From an uncultured Collinsella sp. (lineage in GTDB: Bacteria > Actinomycetota > Coriobacteriia > Coriobacteriales > Coriobacteriaceae), in the NCBI GenBank assembly GCA_959599095.1, contig CAUGGC010000044.1:1-11039 (forward strand): DNA of 11,039 bases, written 5' to 3'. Below the pieces are notes generated by a model. That model was not told where the DNA came from. It made no database searches and saw nothing but the letters and a program-made list of their open reading frames with translations. Both the position numbers and the translations under genes were made by a program. Positions within the stretch are counted from its first letter, which is position 1. Each line of letters starts with the position of its first letter. This document shows positions 1 to 5,451 of the stretch, one piece after another.

Positions 1-86
1 GCGACGGGGGCGAGGCGAATGGCTGAGCGGTATCGATATGCGGGTTCAACGGTATCACATTGGCCACATAGATTTTTAACTTGCAT
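1..86 (-). CDS. start of an unidentified third gene of the ABC operon (partial, runs off the left edge)
   Basis: An open frame begins with ATG at 86, three bases past the TAG stop of the ABC ATPase gene (91-89), and stays open for 28 codons to the window edge. A purine-rich ribosome binding site (AAAAGGGCGGG, about 102-92) lies inside the end of the ATPase gene at a suitable distance. The visible residues begin MQVKNLCGQCDTVEPAYRYR and contain one CxxC pair. I do not recognise a family from so little sequence. The tight spacing suggests translational coupling with the ATPase, so another transporter subunit or an accessory protein would fit, but that is inference. The frame could also be open by chance, since 28 codons without a stop are not rare in GC-rich DNA. 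Confidence 0.45.
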   Translation of the reverse strand, partial: MQVKNLCGQCDTVEPAYRYRSAIRLAPV

Positions 87-88
87 TT

Positions 89-829
89 CTACCCGCCCTT
101 TTCGTAGAGTCGCCGATACGTGCTTAGCGCACCCTCGGCGCGTCCGGCAGGCTTTGCGAAATGAGATCCAGGAGACTTCGGCGCAGCATCATCTTGCGGA
201 ATGCTTCTAATGAGCCTCCCATCCTTCAAAAACAGAATCTCATCGCACAGCCTATCGACCGAATCCAAGATGTGGGATGACATGATGATGCACGTACCAG
301 AATCGGCCAGCTTCCTGAGAATCTCGGAATGCAAGTCCACCCTGCTGGGGTCGAGCGCGTTCATGGGCTCATCTAATAGAAGGTACCGCGCGCCCGTCGC
401 ATACGCGATCGCCAGGGTAAGCTGCTGCTTCATGCCCTGGCTCAGAGTGCGGATCCTCATCTTCGCGAACTCGCCTATCTGCGTTTGTTCCACTATCTCT
501 TCGATATCGCGAGCATGCGGCCACATATCGCAAACCATCTTGAGGTGATCTTCCGCACGCAATCCGGGATACAGCAACGTCCCCTCACCAGGTGCATAGA
601 AGATCATAGAACGGACCTCTCTCGCACCCGTACCCTGCACCTCATCCAGAACGATGCTCCCGTCCACGCGAGGACCCGGCAAACCTGCCATCGCACGCAG
701 CAACGTCGTCTTTCCATGCCCGTTCGGAGCGACGAGACCGTAGACCGTACCCGGGGCAAACTCAGCGTTCACCGAATCTACGAGCACCTTCTTTCCATAA
801 GAGATCGTCAGCGTTTGAAGGTCAATCAT
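89..829 (-). CDS. ABC transporter ATP-binding protein (ABC-2 exporter type)
   Basis: This cytoplasmic ATPase would hydrolyse ATP to power the permease encoded just upstream. Numbered from ATG 829 (246 aa), it shows a Walker A loop APNGHGKTT (34-42), where Ala replaces the usual first Gly, a signature LSQGMKQQL (129-137), Walker B with D-loop LLLDEPMNALDP (150-161) and the switch His186 in IIMSSH. The order and the LSxGM form of the signature fit ATPases of ABC-2 exporters; no obvious Q-loop glutamine is seen near residues 76-88. An ATG at 838 overlaps the permease stop as ATGA, but the ribosome binding site AAAGGGG (845-839) abuts it with no spacer, while ATG 829 has nine bases of spacing, so 829 is preferred. 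The substrate cannot be told. Length is normal for the family. Confidence 0.92.
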   Translation of the reverse strand: MIDLQTLTISYGKKVLVDSVNAEFAPGTVYGLVAPNGHGKTTLLRAMAGLPGPRVDGSIVLDEVQGTGAREVRSMIFYAPGEGTLLYPGLRAEDHLKMVCDMWPHARDIEEIVEQTQIGEFAKMRIRTLSQGMKQQLTLAIAYATGARYLLLDEPMNALDPSRVDLHSEILRKLADSGTCIIMSSHILDSVDRLCDEILFLKDGRLIRSIPQDDAAPKSPGSHFAKPAGRAEGALSTYRRLYEKGG

Positions 830-834
830 CGAGA

Positions 835-3057
835 TCATCCCCTTTCGATCTTTGGAACACTCAGGCGCACCATCAACGGAGATACGGCGCCCAAGACCAC
901 CAGCAGAGCGCCCGATGCGCCGACGACCTCTCCAAAAGGCATCGCGTTCGTCCCTCGCCCAAGGAACCCAATCGTCCCCACCTGGGAAGCGGGATCAAAC
1001 GAGGCGAATGGAGCCAGCAGCGCGACGCCCATGCCCACGCTTTCAACATGAGCGCTCAACGAACCCAACACCAAGAGAACCGCGCAAACCATTCCGGTGA
1101 CAACGGGGTTGCGGCTAATCGCTGCTGTCAACGCAGCGACGACGGAAATCACGCCGTATGCCATGACCAGCAACGGAATACTGCACAACACCGCCTCCCC
1201 CACCGTGGACGTTGTCGAAGCTCCCGCCCGAATGAGAGCGACGGGATACTCCGATCCACCCGCACCGTTCTTAATCACGGACACAACGACAGCGGGAACC
1301 ATCGACACCAAAAGCAGCACCAAGCCAAGCAGGAGAGCCAGCGCAACAGCCGTCAGAAAACGCACATGCGCTGTTGCGGGGATCTGGAGAACCAGAAGGG
1401 AACGACACTGCAGGTGGGTGCACGCGAGCGATGTGACAACCACGGGCAACAGCAAAAATAAGGAGGGAAGCGCTGCCTGGAGATACGAAAGGAGGATTAA
1501 TGGGGGCATCTTCGTACTTAACTCGTAAACCTTGGGGTCCGGCAAGCTCGCGATCGACTCAAGCAGAAGGGCGCGCGCCTCCGCACGAGAAGGAGTCTCC
1601 GGCTCGATTCCGATCGATTGCAGGAGAGTCGCATCTGCCGCGCCCAGCTCACCTCGAGCGCGCTCGTACGTCGCAAGGCTTCGAAACCCCTCCGCAGGCA
1701 TAGGCGCGTACACGAAACCCGAAAGAGCATCCCGCATGTCTTCCAGGGCCGCTTTGCCCTCGACGTCCATATTCGCAGCGTTCTGCTCTAGATACCGATC
1801 TATTGAACGGAGCTCCCCATCCCTATACCGAACAGCGGAAACGTTATCAGCGTCAGGAAACATCTCGACCAGAGCCGGGGCCAGCATCGTCGTCGACATT
1901 GCAATCGCGCATACGGCGAGGGTAGGAGAACGCAGGAGCAGTTTCCCCATCGTTCTTACGTATGCAACGGCGGAGGCACAAGCGCTCGAACGAGTTGCCG
2001 TTCTCGATGCAGTGAAGGAACCTCTCTCAAGACAAATCGGGGATATCGGGCACGCGCAGCCGCTCTTTCCAGCAACGCAAAGCAGGCTAATTGCCAGCAC
2101 CTCGATCCCGATTGCGCATACGAGGGCAATCGCGCCACGCTCGAAGCAAAGTCCAGGCAGATTCACTATCTGCGTTGTCGGGTACGGGCTATAGGCGCCG
2201 ACGGTCAACTCAGTGTTCGCATACGTAAGGGGATTCAACAGGGCGAACTCACGTAAAGCGATGGATCTTCCGTAATACCCGGGAACCATCGTCACCCCCA
2301 TCAGGGCACATACGAACACGATTCCAAGCGTAGGGTTATTGGCAATCTTCACGGCAAGGTGAACGACAAGCGAGATGAACGCTGCCACCAAGAATTGCAA
2401 GATGGCCGTCTGCGCGAACACCAGCCAAGCCGGTTTGATAACCGGAGTCGCATATTGAATGTAGCCTATCGGATAGAACGGCGAGCCCGGGCCATTCTTC
2501 ACAAGCGCGGCGATTATCCCTGGAAGATTGATGGCGAGGACGGCAAGCATTGCAAAAACACTCGCCCATACGCTCGATGCAACAAGTCTACCCAGCTCGC
2601 CCATCGGTGCCTGGATGATGAGCTTTTCACGTTTGTTAAGACGCGCGGCAAGGAACGAGACGGCAACGGCCGTTGCGACCCATAGCAAGTACTCCTTCGA
2701 TCCGTCATAATAGGTGTACTCTCCATCCGATATCTGCAGAAACGGAAGTAGGGGAGAGAGCGGTGCCAAGATAAGACGTCCCGCGGCAAGAGGGTACAGA
2801 AGCGCGGGCATGCTTGATGAAGAGGTATAGACACCGTCCTCCCCCGCATTCACAAGCGCATCCGCATAGGATGCTGACAATTCCTGCTCAACACGGGTTA
2901 TTCCCGACTCGAGGTATTCGACCCGTCCGTCGATGCCAGCCGCGCTCCTGAAGACGGGCAGAGCACAAAGAACCATCAACGCAACAACGACAACACAGAG
3001 CGACCTGGAGGAGAGAAGCGACCTAAAGATCGCCTTCGAGATTTTGAGCATATTCAT
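835..3057 (-). CDS. ABC exporter permease made of two fused, duplicated ABC-2-like halves
   Basis: This large integral membrane protein (740 aa from ATG 3057) is the membrane partner of the ATPase that follows it with an ATGA overlap. Each half starts with a hydrophobic segment, then a soluble loop of about 100 residues, then a block of membrane segments. The halves are clearly homologous: the motif VKNGPGSPFYP (residues 186-196) returns as IKNGAGGSEYP (595-605), a Q-x-P before it and an N-P after it recur, and all three pairs are 409 residues apart. The linker between halves holds a cysteine cluster (GCACPISPIC). A usual ABC-2 permease is about half this size and works as a dimer, so this chain may supply both halves; that is inference. 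ATG 3075 is in frame, but only ATG 3057 has a plausible ribosome binding site (TTAAGG, seven bases upstream). The substrate is unknown; an export role follows from the family. Confidence 0.85.
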   Translation of the reverse strand: MNMLKISKAIFRSLLSSRSLCVVVVALMVLCALPVFRSAAGIDGRVEYLESGITRVEQELSASYADALVNAGEDGVYTSSSSMPALLYPLAAGRLILAPLSPLLPFLQISDGEYTYYDGSKEYLLWVATAVAVSFLAARLNKREKLIIQAPMGELGRLVASSVWASVFAMLAVLAINLPGIIAALVKNGPGSPFYPIGYIQYATPVIKPAWLVFAQTAILQFLVAAFISLVVHLAVKIANNPTLGIVFVCALMGVTMVPGYYGRSIALREFALLNPLTYANTELTVGAYSPYPTTQIVNLPGLCFERGAIALVCAIGIEVLAISLLCVAGKSGCACPISPICLERGSFTASRTATRSSACASAVAYVRTMGKLLLRSPTLAVCAIAMSTTMLAPALVEMFPDADNVSAVRYRDGELRSIDRYLEQNAANMDVEGKAALEDMRDALSGFVYAPMPAEGFRSLATYERARGELGAADATLLQSIGIEPETPSRAEARALLLESIASLPDPKVYELSTKMPPLILLSYLQAALPSLFLLLPVVVTSLACTHLQCRSLLVLQIPATAHVRFLTAVALALLLGLVLLLVSMVPAVVVSVIKNGAGGSEYPVALIRAGASTTSTVGEAVLCSIPLLVMAYGVISVVAALTAAISRNPVVTGMVCAVLLVLGSLSAHVESVGMGVALLAPFASFDPASQVGTIGFLGRGTNAMPFGEVVGASGALLVVLGAVSPLMVRLSVPKIERG

Positions 3058-3090
3058 CGCCAACCTTAACCTCATCCAGTCGGAACAGAG

Positions 3091-3113
3091 GGGCCGAACA
3101 AAATGCTCGGCCC
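3091..3113 (-). promoter_or_regulatory. hairpin in the 5' leader of the ABC permease operon
   Basis: Arms GGGCCGA (3091-3097) and TCGGCCC (3107-3113) are perfect complements. Read on the minus strand the stem extends to nine pairs through a G-U and a C-G pair, closing a five-base AUUUU loop; read on the plus strand the same position is an A-C mismatch. The stem ends 33 bases before ATG 3057. No run of T follows on the minus strand, so it is not an intrinsic terminator for that direction. It may stabilise the mRNA or bind a regulator. A weak plus-strand terminator (TTATTAC follows) cannot be excluded. Confidence 0.45.
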
Positions 3114-3120
3114 TTATTAC

Positions 3121-3149
3121 TTGCCGGCAAAGTCAATTTAACATAAACT
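3121..3149 (+). promoter_or_regulatory. sigma-70-type promoter of the DUF2975/HTH pair
   Basis: A -35 box TTGCCG (3121-3126) and a -10 box TAAACT (3144-3149) are separated by 17 bases. This would start transcription near 3156 and leave a leader of about 37 bases before the GGAGG ribosome binding site (3183-3187) of the DUF2975 gene. The local sequence is AT-rich compared with the rest of the window. The call rests on box match and spacing only. Confidence 0.5.
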
Positions 3150-3155
3150 GTTAAA
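3137..3155. promoter_or_regulatory. palindromic operator candidate over the -10 box
   Basis: The 19-base sequence TTTAACATAAACTGTTAAA is a perfect inverted repeat with 7-base arms and a 5-base centre. It covers the -10 box at 3144-3149, where a bound repressor would block RNA polymerase. The obvious candidate to bind it is the HTH protein encoded as the second gene of the same transcript, as small Xre-type regulators commonly control their own operon. Binding is inferred, not seen. Confidence 0.5.
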
Positions 3156-3192
3156 AAGTAACCTGAGTTTTTTAAATTCTTCGGAGGTTATT

Positions 3193-3705
3193 ATGAGTTC
3201 CGACAATCGCACTCCCCGGCTTCATTCCTTCCGCATCGCATGTGCGATAGCCTCTGCGACCCTTTGCGCCACCGCCATCGCACAAGTGGCGTTCTCCTTA
3301 AAGCCAGCAATCGAAGTGCTCGACAACCCTGTAATTGCAGACTCCCCCGCGTATCCAGCCCTTGCGATCTCGACATTGGTCCCTGCCGTCATCGGTATCG
3401 CTACGACCATCCTCAGCGCCGTTCTCGTGTGGACGATCAAGAGCGGAGACCCCTTCAAGAAAGGGTCTGCGACATGCTTGAAGGTGCTCGGCATTCTCTT
3501 CGTTGTTCAAGCTGCCACCAGCCTCTACGCCGGCTCACTCAAAACCTCCGTTTCGATGTTTGGCGGCGAGGGGGCCGTCGGCGCCCAAGAGATCGCTTCA
3601 TCATTCGATTGGACCTCTCTGGTTCTCGGCATCGTCCTGTTCATGCTTTCCCAGCTCTTCTTGTACGCCCGAGAGCTGTACCTCGACTCCGACGAGATTG
3701 CGTAA
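3193..3705 (+). CDS. DUF2975 family membrane protein
   Basis: A 170-aa protein of unknown biochemical role, predicted to sit in the cytoplasmic membrane. Four hydrophobic segments are visible at about residues 13-36, 55-82, 96-114 and 138-160. Two family-like marks are present: GDPF at 85-88 directly after the second segment, and the C-terminal pattern LSQLFLYARELYLDSDEIA, which resembles the conserved end of DUF2975 proteins (helix, basic/aromatic stretch, then an acidic tail). The start is well supported by GGAGG five bases before the ATG. The HTH gene begins nine bases after its stop, and DUF2975 genes are typically paired with a YozG-like HTH regulator, which is exactly the arrangement here. 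A shared operon is therefore likely, run from the palindromic promoter at 3121-3155. Function beyond the family name is not known to me. Confidence 0.82.
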   Translation: MSSDNRTPRLHSFRIACAIASATLCATAIAQVAFSLKPAIEVLDNPVIADSPAYPALAISTLVPAVIGIATTILSAVLVWTIKSGDPFKKGSATCLKVLGILFVVQAATSLYAGSLKTSVSMFGGEGAVGAQEIASSFDWTSLVLGIVLFMLSQLFLYARELYLDSDEIA

Positions 3706-3714
3706 GGAAACGCC

Positions 3715-3966
3715 ATGCCCGTAATTGTTCGCCTCGACAAGATCATGGCCGAGCGAAAGATTTCCTCGAACGAACTTGCCGAAAGGATTGGAACCACGCC
3801 CGTGAACCTGTCCCGTATTAAAAAAGGGCATATTCGCGGCATTCGCTTCAACACACTCGAGCAGCTATGCCTCGCCCTTCGTTGCCAACCCGGAGACCTT
3901 CTCGAAGTCATGAGCGAAGAGGATGCCCGAAAGGAGTTCGGACTCGATTGGTCCGCCGAGGATTAG
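3715..3966 (+). CDS. YozG-like helix-turn-helix transcriptional regulator (Xre/Cro type)
   Basis: An 83-aa cytoplasmic DNA-binding protein. It opens with MPVIVRLDKIMAERKISSNE and carries a compact five-helix HTH in which ELAERIGTTPVNLSRIKKG (20-38) forms the turn and recognition helix, followed by IRFNTLEQLCLALRCQPGDLLE (43-64). This matches the YozG-type subfamily (RFSTLEAIC..L.CQPGDILEY). The ribosome binding site AAGGAAA (3704-3710) overlaps the DUF2975 stop, so the two genes are probably translated together. The likely role is regulation of its own operon through the palindrome at 3137-3155, perhaps with the membrane partner acting as sensor or modulator; this is inference. Oddity: after the TAG stop the same frame runs straight into an integrase fragment, so the last residues (about WSAED) may come from, or have been reshaped by, that junction. 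Confidence 0.88.
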   Translation: MPVIVRLDKIMAERKISSNELAERIGTTPVNLSRIKKGHIRGIRFNTLEQLCLALRCQPGDLLEVMSEEDARKEFGLDWSAED

Positions 3967-4690
3967 AGGGCGGTCGTACTCGCCCTGCACACGGGGATGC
4001 GAATCGGCGAGGTCTGCGGCCTTCGGTGGTGCGATGTGGATTTCGAGACGGGCCTGATCTCGATCAGACACTCGGTGGCGTACGCGAAGGGAATGGGTTC
4101 GTTCATCAAGGACACCAAGACCCATGACGCCAGGGGTCCCCATCGACCCGGTCGGCCTACTCCCCTTCCTGAAGGAGACCCACGAGATCGACTGCGGAAA
4201 GCTGCGCTTGCGCGACCTTACCGGGGCGGTCGAGATCGGGGACTGCTACATCCTGTCGGAGCCGGGCGCGACCTTCGCGACGACAAGCTATATCCGCAGG
4301 GCGTTCAAGACGTTCTCGGAGACCAACGGCCTCATGGGCACCAACGACGAGCTGATCACGTTCCACGGCCTTCGCCACACGTTCGCAACGCAGTGGATCC
4401 GCCAAGGCGGCGATATCAAGGCGCTCCAATCGATCCTCGGCCACAAGGACGCCATGGCGACGCTCAACGTCTACGCCGACATCGAGCCCATCTCCAAAAT
4501 CCATAACATGCTGCGCGCCACGCCGTGCCTTTGGCGCGGGCACCTCGGGCCGAGGGTCGATCCGGGTCCCATGTTCCAACAGAGGATCCAGGAGTCCATC
4601 GAGACGCTCCAGGCGTTCGGCTACGGCATCACCGAGCCGGACGACCGAAATATCGCCATACGCGACGTGAAGACGAACAGTTGGCTCTAG
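3967..4690 (+). pseudogene. tyrosine recombinase (phage/ICE-type integrase) remnant, 5'-truncated and frameshifted
   Basis: This is the C-terminal catalytic domain of a tyrosine recombinase, an enzyme that integrates and excises mobile elements. The first segment reads ALHTGMRIGEVCGLRWCDVD (box I arginine) and continues to KDTKTHDAR, including the beta-hairpin lysine. The frame then shifts by one base at the G run 4133-4136; removing one G joins it to VPIDPVGLLPFLKE. The second frame carries HGLRHTFATQW (4363-4395), ILGHKD and NVYAD, giving the full R-K-H-R-H-Y set. The N-terminal arm-binding and core-binding domains are absent: the similarity begins right after the HTH stop codon at 3966, in the same frame. 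With no start, no ribosome binding site and a frameshift it should be inactive. The residues after about 4510 (HNMLR onward) have no recognised motif. No attachment site or cargo genes are seen beside it. Confidence 0.85.
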
Positions 4691-5018
4691 CTCACCGAGT
4701 ACGCGGCAGTGCTGGGCCCATCCCAACTGAGGTCACGGTGGTCCGATAGGGGCGCCGCCCGCGGCATGCGCCGCGGAGCGGTATCCCCTAACGAAGGGCG
4801 GGGATGCCCTCCGCTTCCAGTTCGGAATCAGCCGTCGGAGGCGTTCGGCTGACTGCGGGAACGGCCTGTCCGCTCAATGTGTTCGGCCGAGATCGGAAAT
4901 CAACCCAACACGAGCCGGACACGCGCCAGACGGCTCTTCCCCGTGCGGCCTTCCCCCTTACGCTCATGTTGCAGGCATGTAACGCCGCAGCGAGCGCGCC
5001 TTTTTTGCGCCAGACAGG
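4691..5018. other. gene-free stretch between the integrase remnant and the ACT-domain gene
   Basis: About 330 bases without a credible gene. Short open frames on both strands have no ribosome binding site or recognisable protein. The integrase frame reads on after its TAG for about 53 codons without a known motif, so it may include decayed mobile-element sequence. The stretch contains the strong hairpin at 4748-4789 and ends in the promoter region of the ACT gene. I looked for a tRNA that could have served as integration target and found no cloverleaf. Confidence 0.5.
4748..4789. repeat. long GC-rich hairpin without a T tract
   Basis: Nested complementary arms: AGGGG (4748-4752) with CCCCT (4785-4789), CCGC (4755-4758) with GCGG (4778-4781), and CCGCGGC (4759-4765) with GCCGCGG (4770-4776) around an ATGC loop. 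That is 16 base pairs with one small internal loop and one bulge. Neither strand has a run of T after it, so a standard intrinsic terminator is unlikely. It lies just downstream of the integrase remnant and could be a protein site or recombination site; no function is shown. Confidence 0.5.
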
Positions 5019-5039
5019 TACAATGATGAACACTGTACC
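5017..5039 (+). promoter_or_regulatory. probable -10 box and dyad upstream of the ACT-domain gene
   Basis: TACAAT (5019-5024) is a good -10 match 63 bases before the ACT start, although no convincing -35 box lies 16-18 bases upstream. It overlaps a perfect inverted repeat, GGTACA (5017-5022) and TGTACC (5034-5039), with 11 bases between the arms. The arms would straddle the transcription start, a usual place for a repressor site. The call is tentative. Confidence 0.35.
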
Positions 5040-5086
5040 GTAGCGGAGCGCCCCGCGCGCGCCGCAATCACGCGAAAGGGTTTCCC

Positions 5087-5374
5087 ATGGCCGAGATCTC
5101 GTCCTCCCGTATCGTCATCACCGTCCTTGGCAAGAACCGCCCCGGCATCGTCGCCGGCGTCACCCGTGTCCTAGGCGAGGCCAACGTCGACATCCGCGAC
5201 ATCACGCAGTCCATTATCGAGGACATCTTCACCATGACCATGCTGGCCGATACCGCCGAGTCCAAGCTCGACTTCGCCGAGCTGCAGAAGGCGCTGGCCG
5301 AGGCCGGCGAGCTTTCGGGCGTCAACGTGTCCATCCAGCGCGAGGACGTCTTCAACTTTATGTACCGCCTGTAG
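5087..5374 (+). CDS. small ACT-domain protein (UPF0237 type)
   Basis: A 95-aa cytoplasmic protein that is almost entirely one ACT domain, the fold that binds amino acids or other small ligands and often regulates metabolic enzymes. The N-terminal strand and helix are typical: RIVITVLGKNRPGIVAGVTR (8-27), then VLGEANVDIRDITQSIIEDI and FTMTMLAD, with a C-terminal REDVFNFMYRL. Length and sequence resemble the single-domain UPF0237 family (about 90 aa), which is distantly related to GcvR. The ATG at 5087 has AAAGGG (5075-5080) six bases upstream. A citrate synthase gene starts 77 bases later on the same strand with no terminator between, so they may be co-transcribed. A role in sensing a metabolite linked to citrate or amino acid synthesis is possible but unproven. 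In other bacteria this family often neighbours a UPF0210 protein, which is not here. Confidence 0.88.
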   Translation: MAEISSSRIVITVLGKNRPGIVAGVTRVLGEANVDIRDITQSIIEDIFTMTMLADTAESKLDFAELQKALAEAGELSGVNVSIQREDVFNFMYRL

Positions 5375-5451
5375 CGAGCAAGCCGCTGGGGATAGCCTGA
5401 CGCGCGCATGCCCATGCAAATCACCCCGATGCGGCCCGGAGAGGAGCGCGC

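Noticed and set aside
1532..2194. Plus-strand open frame inside the ABC permease
   Set aside because: It overlaps the coherent membrane protein on the other strand and has no family-like sequence or start signal.
3114..3142. Promoter for the ABC operon on the minus strand (TAATAA with GTTAAA upstream)
   Set aside because: The spacing is possible, but the -35 match is poor and other AT-rich hexamers do equally well, so no single site can be defended.
4157..4726. Minus-strand open frame opposite the integrase remnant
   Set aside because: The plus strand carries unmistakable recombinase motifs; the opposite frame is Arg/Leu/Val-rich shadow sequence.
4804..5043. Short open frames on both strands upstream of the ACT gene
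   Set aside because: No ribosome binding site, no recognisable motif, and one runs through the probable promoter.
4691..5086. Possible tRNA or attachment site as integration target of the former element
   Set aside because: A GTTCGGAATC stretch near 4820 resembles a T-loop but no acceptor or anticodon stem fits, and no direct repeat flanking the remnant was found by eye.
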